The notes beneath the pieces were generated by a model that saw only the letters and a list, made by a program, of their open reading frames with translations, was not told the DNA's origin and did no database searches. A stretch of 64,000 bases of DNA from Pseudomonas fluorescens. Its GTDB lineage: Bacteria; Pseudomonadota; Gammaproteobacteria; Pseudomonadales; Pseudomonadaceae. The stretch lies in NCBI RefSeq assembly GCF_902498195.1, contig NZ_CABVIY010000002.1, forward strand, positions 1 to 64,000, read 5' to 3'. A program made the translations under genes and the position numbers. Positions 46,333-52,840 of the stretch are shown here, piece by piece (positions within the stretch are counted from its first letter, which is position 1; every line of letters starts with the position of its first letter).

Positions 46333-47307
46333 TCAGGCCAGTCGCGGCTTCAGCGTGACCCAGTAACGGGTGAATTGCTGCACATCGAGTTGCAGCGTGT
46401 CGGCGACCGCGAAGATGACTCGCTCGGTATCGGCCAGCGGGAACGTGCCGGACACACGAACATCGGCCAACGTCGGATCGCACGCCAGATGCCCGCGACG
46501 GTAGCGGCTCAGGTCATCGAGGAAATCCGCCAGGCGCTGGCCCTGGGCGACCAGCATGCCTTGAGTCCACGCCGGTGACGTCAGGGCGACGGCTTGCCGG
46601 GCGATCACGCCCCGGTCGTTGAAGCTGAGCTGCTCGCCCGCTTTCAGTGCGACAGGAATATCCGTTTGCAGGGAAGGGCGGAGCACCAGCGTGCCGTGGT
46701 ACACACTGACTTGAGTGAAGCCTGCGCGCTGCCGGACACTGAACCGCGCCAGGGTGGCCTCAAGGCGACCTTCGGCGGTTTCCAGCGTCAACAGACGGCC
46801 GTCGGCGATGCTGTCCCGGGTGATCAACAGTTCGCCCCGCAGCAGCCGGATGCGCCGGGTTTCGCGCTCGAAGAGCACATTGATGGCGCTGTCGGTGTTG
46901 AGCTCGACCCGAGTGTTGTCGGCGAGCACGAGGCGCCGTTGTTCGCCGATACGGCTGTGGTAGTCGGCGGTCATGTCTTGCAGGAGTGCGGTGTCTTTCA
47001 GGCTCCAGGCCCCGGCACCGGCCGCCAGCAAAATACTCAGTTGCTTGATCGCCGCACGCCGCGACAGCGTTGGCCGCAACGTCGCGTGGGCGAGGGGGCG
47101 CTGGCCAGGGCTGCGCAGATCACTCATGCGCTGGGCGAAAGCCTCGGCCCGCTGCCAGGCGCGCTCGTGCATGGGATGCGCCTGACGCCAACTCATCCAG
47201 GCGACCAGAGTCGCTTCGCTGACATCGTGTTCCTGAAGCTCCAGGTGCCAATGCATCGCCTGCTCGGCGACGTCACCGGAGATCGAAAGCGTGTCGTTGG
47301 CTTTCAT
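46333..47307 (-). CDS. FecR-family transmembrane anti-sigma regulator
   Basis: The protein (324 aa) has an N-terminal cytoplasmic anti-sigma part (MHWHLELQEHDVSEATLVAW), one membrane segment near 85-105 (RRAAIKQLSILLAAGAGAW), and a periplasmic FecR domain (RLVLADNTRVELNTDSAINV) that contacts the receptor's STN domain. It relays the iron-siderophore signal to the sigma factor. The start overlaps the sigma stop by 4 nt, and the receptor starts 87 nt downstream. Confidence 0.93.
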   Translation of the reverse strand: MKANDTLSISGDVAEQAMHWHLELQEHDVSEATLVAWMSWRQAHPMHERAWQRAEAFAQRMSDLRSPGQRPLAHATLRPTLSRRAAIKQLSILLAAGAGAWSLKDTALLQDMTADYHSRIGEQRRLVLADNTRVELNTDSAINVLFERETRRIRLLRGELLITRDSIADGRLLTLETAEGRLEATLARFSVRQRAGFTQVSVYHGTLVLRPSLQTDIPVALKAGEQLSFNDRGVIARQAVALTSPAWTQGMLVAQGQRLADFLDDLSRYRRGHLACDPTLADVRVSGTFPLADTERVIFAVADTLQLDVQQFTRYWVTLKPRLA

Positions 47308-47825
47308 GGCGGGTCCAGGCTGTCATCGAGCTGGATGCACATCGCGCCCGCCTTGATGATGTAGCGCTTGACCGTGGTGACGGAAACGTCGAGCCGCCCG
47401 GCGATTTCACCGTGGCTCAGCCCGTCCACCTGCGACCACAGAAACGCTTCGCGCACCGGACGCTCCAGACCCTCGAGGGCGGCGTCGAGGGCGATCAGGG
47501 TTTCCAGCACAATCGCCTGGGTTTCCAGGCTGGGGGCCACCTGTTCGGGCATCGCCGCGAGTGCCTCAAGGTAGGCGCGCTCGATTTTTTGCCGACGGTA
47601 ATGATTGGACAGCACGCTCTGGGCCACCGTCGCCAAAAACGTGCGTGGGGCATGCAGCTGCGCAACCTGTTCCTTGGCCAGCAGGCGCATGAAGGTGTCG
47701 TGGGCCAGGTCCGCCGCGATGTGCGAACAGTTCAGTCGGCGCCGTAGCCAGTTCTGCAACCAGCTGTGCTGCTGACGGTAAAGCACGGCCACATCGCAGA
47801 AACCGGTTTGGGGGGATGGAGGCAT
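47304..47825 (-). CDS. FecI-family ECF RNA polymerase sigma factor
   Basis: This 173-aa sigma70-type ECF factor has a region 2 segment (LVAR-like LLAKEQVAQLHAPRTFLATV) and a region 4 helix-turn-helix (GLSHGEIAGRLDVSVTTVKR). It is of the iron-starvation FecI type and is expected to drive the TonB receptor gene when released by FecR. A Fur-box-like palindrome lies 34 nt upstream of its start, so iron repression through Fur is likely. It is the first gene of the sigma - anti-sigma - receptor order. Confidence 0.93.
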   Translation of the reverse strand: MPPSPQTGFCDVAVLYRQQHSWLQNWLRRRLNCSHIAADLAHDTFMRLLAKEQVAQLHAPRTFLATVAQSVLSNHYRRQKIERAYLEALAAMPEQVAPSLETQAIVLETLIALDAALEGLERPVREAFLWSQVDGLSHGEIAGRLDVSVTTVKRYIIKAGAMCIQLDDSLDPP

Positions 47826-47858
47826 GAGGTGAAGGCGCCGGATGAGTAAATATCACAA

Positions 47859-47875
47859 ATGATAATACTTATCAT
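47859..47875 (-). promoter_or_regulatory. Fur box upstream of fecI
   Basis: The perfect palindrome ATGATAA-TAC-TTATCAT fits the core of the Fur consensus (GATAATGATAATCATTATC). It sits 34 nt upstream of the sigma factor start codon, where Fur binding would block the promoter when iron is abundant. Confidence 0.75.
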
Positions 47876-47919
47876 ATAGATCGGCAGGGTATGGCGGCAA
47901 GAAGCTCGTGGGCCTTTGT

Positions 47920-48032
47920 TGCGGGAGCGAGCTTGCTCCGGGCGGCGTTCCCACGATGGTCGTGAACGATAGCGCGTAAACCGGAGGTCCGGCGGCGCGC
48001 TCGGGTTTTTCGCGAGCAGGCTCGCTCCTGCA
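47920..48032. repeat. REP pair, type A/B hybrid (diverged)
   Basis: The left copy (gcgggagcgagcttgctccg) and the right copy (cgcgagcaggctcgctcctg) face each other; the inner flank gatggtcgtgaacgatagcg is a diverged form of the type-A flank. It lies between fecI and the DUF2252 gene. Confidence 0.78.
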
Positions 48033-48053
48033 GGAGGCCCATTGTTAACAGGT

Positions 48054-49460
48054 TCAGGGCAAGTGATCCGCCGCAAAGTCGGCTTCCGAACGCGCGTGCA
48101 GACGGCCCTTGCGGCAGGCTTGCTGAAAGCGCTCGAAGTCACGCTCGTTCTGTTCGGCATAGTCTTTGGCATATTTGTAGAGCGCATCGGCCAGTGCGTC
48201 GCCGGTGCCGATGTAGCCGCTGATCTGCGCGGCGTAACCGGACGCCTTGGCGTGGGCCCGTGCCAGGGCGCGACCACAGACCCTGCCGTAGGCGATGAAG
48301 GTTTCGTCGTCGAAGGTTTCAAGCTCCGCCGACACTTTCATGTCGCGTAATTGACGGACATAGAAGTGGCGACCGCTGGGGCCCGTGGTCCAGCCGAGGA
48401 ACAGGTCGCTGGCCGATTGCATCAGGCGCTGGCCTTCGACCACACGCTGGCCCTCATGCCGGGTCCGGGTCTTGGCCTTGACGTAACCGGCGAGTACCGA
48501 GCGCCGCGCTTCCTTGAATTGCAGGAACAACGGGAACTCCTGCTCGTCGGTCAACAGGGCCACCAGGCAGCGGGTGCCGACACTGCCGACCCCCACCACC
48601 TTGAACGCCAGGTCCTGAGCCTTGTAGCGTGACAACAGCTCACGGCGGTCGGCTTGCAAGGTGCCCCGGTAGTCGCGCATGAAGGTGTCCAGCAGCGGTC
48701 GCCAGTCCGACAGGCGCAACCAGTCATCGTCGGCGTCGAGCATCGTGGTGTTGCTGTGCAGGTGGAAGATCTCCGGCAAATCATCGCGGATAATCAGGCG
48801 ACCCTGGGTGTCGCGCTCGCTGATTTTGGGCAACAGTTCGGCGTGGGTGCGCCGCTCGGCTTTTTCGATGGCGCGCTCCACGTGCTCCAGTGCACCTTTG
48901 CGCGCCTGCTCGCGCAGATCATCGTAAGTGATGGACTCGTACCAGGTGTCCAGCGCGCTCTGCTGGGCACACTCAAGCAGGGTCTGCTGATAGGCGCCCG
49001 CCACTTCACGGCAGACCGCTTCTTCAACCGAGCTGCCGTGGCGCAGGTCGCGGGCGGCCACCAGAAAACTCGCGACCAGGCGTTTCACGTCCCACTCCCA
49101 AGGTCCGGGGTGCGCTTCGTCGAAGTCGTTGACGCTGAACAACAGATTGCGTTCGGGCGTGGCAAAGCCGCCAAAATTCATCAGGTGACAGTCACCGCAG
49201 ATCGGCGAAACCAGCCCCATGTCCGGCGTGCCCGCCAGGTCGTGGGCCTGCAGCAACGCATTGCCGCGGTAGAAGGTAAACGGCGACACCAGCATCCGCC
49301 CATACCGCAACTCGACCAGCGCCTTGACCCGCCCCTCGCTCGACGCCTTGATCAGCGGAATCGGATCGCGACTGATTTTGCCCAGGGACGCCTGCGCACT
49401 GCGCGGGCATTTCTTGCGGGCATTCTTGCCTTGTTTGAAATGGTCTTGGAGGGTGGTCAT
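48054..49460 (-). CDS. DUF2252-family protein
   Basis: The 468-aa protein belongs to the DUF2252 family, which has a kinase-like fold distantly like aminoglycoside phosphotransferases. Recognisable segments are FTFYRGNALLQAHDLAGTPD, VSPICGDCHLMNFGGFATPE and FSVNDFDEAHPGPWEWDVKR. The HxxNFG and DFDE patterns resemble the catalytic loop and metal-binding Asp of such kinases, but no function is established. It is a single gene, divergent from the HipBA pair. Confidence 0.85.
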   Translation of the reverse strand: MTTLQDHFKQGKNARKKCPRSAQASLGKISRDPIPLIKASSEGRVKALVELRYGRMLVSPFTFYRGNALLQAHDLAGTPDMGLVSPICGDCHLMNFGGFATPERNLLFSVNDFDEAHPGPWEWDVKRLVASFLVAARDLRHGSSVEEAVCREVAGAYQQTLLECAQQSALDTWYESITYDDLREQARKGALEHVERAIEKAERRTHAELLPKISERDTQGRLIIRDDLPEIFHLHSNTTMLDADDDWLRLSDWRPLLDTFMRDYRGTLQADRRELLSRYKAQDLAFKVVGVGSVGTRCLVALLTDEQEFPLFLQFKEARRSVLAGYVKAKTRTRHEGQRVVEGQRLMQSASDLFLGWTTGPSGRHFYVRQLRDMKVSAELETFDDETFIAYGRVCGRALARAHAKASGYAAQISGYIGTGDALADALYKYAKDYAEQNERDFERFQQACRKGRLHARSEADFAADHLP

Positions 49461-49589
49461 GGGGGCTCATTTCGGCAGTGGGTTGGGGCGTATGTCGATT
49501 GAGTGTAGAAGGGCTTCGCGCCCTGACTTCAAGTGCTTGAGGGCGATGAATCCGATGAATCGGGAGCAGGGTTGATGCAAAGATGAACG

Positions 49590-49636
49590 TTCGCTTAAAT
49601 GTTACGTATGCTATACATTCAAAGGCTAATGTTACG
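49590..49636 (+). promoter_or_regulatory. Candidate hipBA promoter with flanking direct repeats
   Basis: An extended -10 element (TG-C-TATACA, 49609-49617) lies 16 nt after a weak -35 (TTCGCT, 49590-49595). Two direct copies of AATGTTACG lie at 49598-49606 (in the spacer) and 49628-49636 (just after the predicted start of transcription), 30 nt apart. This suits autorepression by the HipB-like protein. Confidence 0.5.
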
Positions 49637-49646
49637 GTTACTGGAC

Positions 49647-49898
49647 ATGGATTACTCGCTGATCATCTCCCGCCTGGGCCAACAGATTCGTGAAAAGCGA
49701 GTCAGCCGGGGCCTGACGCAAGCACAACTTGCCGAACTCGCCGGTTTGCCTCGACAGAAAATCATTGCGGTAGAGAAGGGCACCCTTTCTGTCGCCATGG
49801 CGGCTTATGCCCGAGTACTGGGCGCCCTGGATTGTGAGTTCACGGTTGTCCCGGCAGCCATGCCAACCCTTGATGAGCTGGGGGATTTGTTCAAATGA
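49647..49898 (+). CDS. hipB: HipB-like antitoxin / XRE-family DNA-binding protein
   Basis: This 83-aa Cro/C1-type helix-turn-helix protein reads LGQQIREKRVSRGLTQAQLA, then ELAGLPRQKIIAVEKGTLSV. Starting at ATG 49647 fits HipB size; longer starts at 49599 and 49629 lie in the promoter. HipB proteins bind operator DNA and hold the HipA kinase inactive. The stop overlaps the hipA start by 4 nt (ATGA), the usual toxin-antitoxin coupling. Confidence 0.88.
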   Translation: MDYSLIISRLGQQIREKRVSRGLTQAQLAELAGLPRQKIIAVEKGTLSVAMAAYARVLGALDCEFTVVPAAMPTLDELGDLFK

Positions 49899-51094
49899 AA
49901 ATGACTTCTCTCAAAGTCGATACACCTGAAGGCATCAGCGGCCGAATTCTCACCAGCGCTGAAGACTTTATTTTTCGCTATCACGAAGATGCATTGCCCG
50001 GTGCGGCCATCAGCCTGACGATGCCGGTACGGCCGGACGATTTTCGTCGGCGGGATTTGCATCCGGTTTTCCAGATGAATCTGCCGGAAGGCTATGTGCT
50101 CGAGCACTTACGCAATCGCTTGGCTAAAACCACTAACGTCGACCCCATGCTGTTGTTGGCGCTTTCCGGGAGCAGTTCCCCCATCGGCAGGGTTCGTGTG
50201 CGCTCCGAAACAGTCGATGCCTTGTTGGCGGATCAGGATTTTGCAGGTGAAAGGCTCGAAGAGATTCTGACGTGGGACGGCACGGAGGATATTTTTGCCG
50301 ATCTGCTCGACCGCTACATCCTGCGTGCGGGCATTTCAGGTGTTCAACCCAAGGTGTTGGTGCCGGAACGGCAGGATGCCGGGTTGCCGCGTGTGACATC
50401 GAAAACATCGGACTTGATCATCAAGAGCGGCCGTGACGAGTTTCCGGGGCTGGCGGTCAATGAGTTCGTGTGCATGTCGATCGCCAAGGAAGCAGGTTTA
50501 TCCGTTCCGCCCTTTTATCTGTCTGATAACGCGAAGCTGTTTGTCATGCGCCGCTTCGATCGGGACGACCAACTCAACCCGATCGGCTTCGAGGACATGG
50601 CGGCCCTGATGGGGCTTTCTGCCGACCAGAAATACAGCAAAAGCTACGCGGCAATCGCCAAGGCCATTCGTTTGTTCTGCCCTGCGCAGCATCTGCGATC
50701 TTCCCTTGATCAATTATTCGACAGTGTTGCCTTGAGCTGTATCGTCGGAAATGGCGACGCACACTTGAAGAACTTTGGCTTGCTCTATTCGCAGCCAACA
50801 CGACGCGATGCGCGCCTGGCGCCCGCCTATGACCTCGTCAACACCACTGCCTATATTCCGGAAGATGTATTGGCGCTGGATCTGGCGGGTAACAAGTCCA
50901 TGTTCGCTTCGCGACAAGGGTTGCTGGAATTTGCGCAAACCTGTGAAATCGATCGACCCAGGGAGCGCATTCAGACAATGCTGGCGGCTGTTGAAGCGGT
51001 CATTGCCCGTTATCCCCAGCATCGTGAGCAGGTTCCTCATGTCATCAGTGCCATTGAGCAGTCGGCGGCACCCTTCGTGCTGACTTTTGGGTAG
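49895..51094 (+). CDS. hipA: HipA-like serine/threonine kinase toxin
   Basis: This HipA-family kinase (399 aa; E. coli HipA is 440) can arrest growth by phosphorylating a translation factor such as GltX. Residues visible: the regulatory serine loop GISGVQPKV (Ser148; E. coli Ser150), catalytic loop GNGDAHLKNFGLLY (Asp288, Asn293), and metal Asp313 in LAPAYDLVN. All key residues are intact, so it is probably active. The pair looks AT-richer than its neighbours by eye, which suggests transfer. It overlaps hipB by 4 nt. Confidence 0.92.
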   Translation: MKMTSLKVDTPEGISGRILTSAEDFIFRYHEDALPGAAISLTMPVRPDDFRRRDLHPVFQMNLPEGYVLEHLRNRLAKTTNVDPMLLLALSGSSSPIGRVRVRSETVDALLADQDFAGERLEEILTWDGTEDIFADLLDRYILRAGISGVQPKVLVPERQDAGLPRVTSKTSDLIIKSGRDEFPGLAVNEFVCMSIAKEAGLSVPPFYLSDNAKLFVMRRFDRDDQLNPIGFEDMAALMGLSADQKYSKSYAAIAKAIRLFCPAQHLRSSLDQLFDSVALSCIVGNGDAHLKNFGLLYSQPTRRDARLAPAYDLVNTTAYIPEDVLALDLAGNKSMFASRQGLLEFAQTCEIDRPRERIQTMLAAVEAVIARYPQHREQVPHVISAIEQSAAPFVLTFG

Positions 51095-51115
51095 CTTGCG
51101 AATGACGGGTCGCTG

Positions 51116-51577
51116 TCAAATCTCGCTCACCTTCACCACCCGCCCAAAATGATGCGCCCAAAGCCTCACCCCCAAGCCCCCCGACCGATCCAGTGACGAC
51201 CCCACCGTCAGGTCCGTGATCAGCGTCGGCTGCAACCCGGCATCAAACAGCGCAAACCCCGCCGCCAGGCAGCAGGTTTCGGTTTGCAGGCCGCACACCA
51301 GCACGCGATCCACGTTCAGGTTTTTCAGGTATTCGATCGTTTCCGGCGACGGCGCGTAGCCGTATTTGATAAAAATCTGGTCAGCTTCAATTAGGCTGCT
51401 ATCGTTTGAGGCAGGGTGCCATCCAAGTTGTTTCTGGAAAGGCGTTTTGGATTCGTCATGCCGTTCGACGGTGGCGACGCTGGGCAGGGTGCCGATGAGC
51501 GCGCGGATGCCGTCGATGAGCCATTGGGGAGGACTGAAGCTGGGTTGGACATCGATGATGAGCAGGGCTTGATGCAT
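51116..51577 (-). CDS. Isochorismatase-family cysteine hydrolase
   Basis: This 153-aa protein has the isochorismatase-like fold and a Asp-Lys-Cys triad: Asp9 in ALLIIDVQPSF, a lysine in IFIKYGYAPS, and cysteine in VCGLQTETCCLAAGFAL. Relatives include nicotinamidase and small amidases; the substrate is unknown. It is convergent with hipA and divergent from pelX, with a 270-nt gap that holds the pel promoter. Confidence 0.87.
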   Translation of the reverse strand: MHQALLIIDVQPSFSPPQWLIDGIRALIGTLPSVATVERHDESKTPFQKQLGWHPASNDSSLIEADQIFIKYGYAPSPETIEYLKNLNVDRVLVCGLQTETCCLAAGFALFDAGLQPTLITDLTVGSSLDRSGGLGVRLWAHHFGRVVKVSEI

Positions 51578-51669
51578 GAATAGGGCTCCGGTTGGATCCG
51601 ATTAATGTCGTCAAAAAAATGACTCATTTTCGTTATTACAAGCCATTGGGCGGTGGAGGAGACAACCTA

Positions 51670-51698
51670 TTGACAGTGTCAGTCGGATCTCCCATTAT
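51670..51698 (+). promoter_or_regulatory. Predicted sigma70 promoter of the pel operon
   Basis: A perfect -35 (TTGACA, 51670-51675) is followed after exactly 17 nt by a -10 (CATTAT, 51693-51698). The transcript would have a leader of about 140 nt before pelX. The leader contains a 6-bp hairpin (AGCGGA 51799-51804 / TCCGCT 51820-51825) just before the ribosome site CAGGAAG (51834-51840), which partly fits the RsmA/RsmE binding consensus. No clear FleQ site was found by eye. Confidence 0.6.
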
Positions 51699-51847
51699 CG
51701 GCCCGGTTTTAATGGCCTTGCGCCATAAAACTGTCGGATGTGACCGTGTAGTTTTACATGCTTTGTATTCGTATATGGTTAAACGATCACACACCGTTAG
51801 CGGACTTCGAACACTGGTATCCGCTTGAATCTTCAGGAAGAAATTTC

Positions 51848-52780
51848 ATGTTTGTTGAGCGAGTACTGGTTACCGGCGGGGCGGGTTTCATTGGGTCGCA
51901 TCTGGTAGAAGCGTTGTTGGCCAAGGGATATAAAGTCCGGGTGCTGGATAACTTGTCCACAGGCAAAGTCAGTAATTTGCCGATGGACAATGCCAACCTG
52001 AACCTGGTCATCGGCGATGTCGCGGACAGCGCCGTCGTGGCCCAGGCCATGCGCGATTGCAATGCTGTCGTGCATTTGGCGGCCGTGGCTTCGGTCCAGG
52101 CGTCGGTGGATGATCCGGTGGCGACCCATCAAAGCAATTTCGTCGGCACCCTCAACGTCTGTGAAAGCATGTTGAAGGCCGGGATCAAGCGCGTGGTGTT
52201 CGCGTCCAGCGCGGCGATCTACGGCAACAATGGCGAAGGCACGGCCATCGACGAAGACACCCCCAAGTCGCCGCTCACGCCCTATGCCAGCGACAAACTG
52301 GCCAGCGAGTACTACCTGGATTTCTATCGCCGTGAACATGGCCTGGAGCCGGTGATCCTGCGTTTCTTCAACATCTTCGGGCCACGCCAGGACCCGTCTT
52401 CGCCGTACTCCGGTGTGATCAGCATCTTCACCGAGCGGGCGCTGAACAAGCAGCCGGTGTCGATTTTCGGCGACGGCGAGCAAACCCGCGACTTCGTCTA
52501 TGTCCAGGACCTGGTGAGCATTCTGCTCCAGGCCGTGGAGGCGAACGAGCCGCGTCCAGGCGCTGTGAACATCGGCCTCAGCCGTTCCACCAGTCTCAAC
52601 GATTTGATCGCTGAGCTGGGAAGCGTCACCGGCAACCCTTTGACGGTGAACCACCAGGCGCCACGCCAAGGCGATATTCGCCATTCGCGCGCCAACAATG
52701 CTCGCCTGCTCGAGCGCTTCAATCTCCCGGAACCGACGTCCATCGGCCAGGGTCTGGCAAAACTCATCCGCAGTCTGTAG
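51848..52780 (+). CDS. pelX: PelX, UDP-N-acetylglucosamine C4-epimerase of the Pel pathway
   Basis: PelX converts UDP-GlcNAc to UDP-GalNAc, the precursor of the GalNAc-rich Pel polymer. From the ATG at 51848 it is 310 aa: Rossmann motif RVLVTGGAGFIGSHLVEALL, catalytic Ser and Tyr-x3-Lys (ASSAAIYG and PYASDKLASE), and the epimerase block ILRFFNIFGPRQDPSSPYSG. The start follows AGGAAG; the reading from 51758 is too long. PelX is known upstream of pelABCDEFG in P. protegens and relatives but is absent from the P. aeruginosa operon. pelA starts 60 nt downstream. Confidence 0.93.
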   Translation: MFVERVLVTGGAGFIGSHLVEALLAKGYKVRVLDNLSTGKVSNLPMDNANLNLVIGDVADSAVVAQAMRDCNAVVHLAAVASVQASVDDPVATHQSNFVGTLNVCESMLKAGIKRVVFASSAAIYGNNGEGTAIDEDTPKSPLTPYASDKLASEYYLDFYRREHGLEPVILRFFNIFGPRQDPSSPYSGVISIFTERALNKQPVSIFGDGEQTRDFVYVQDLVSILLQAVEANEPRPGAVNIGLSRSTSLNDLIAELGSVTGNPLTVNHQAPRQGDIRHSRANNARLLERFNLPEPTSIGQGLAKLIRSL

Positions 52781-52840
52781 GCCGGCTGGTTTAACCGCCC
52801 GGGTGCAGTGGTATTGGTGCAGTCAATTCAAGAGTGAGTT

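Noticed and set aside
51578..51847. A FleQ box or sigma54 promoter ahead of pelX
   Set aside because: No convincing FleQ consensus or -24/-12 element could be found by eye; only the sigma70-type promoter is supported.
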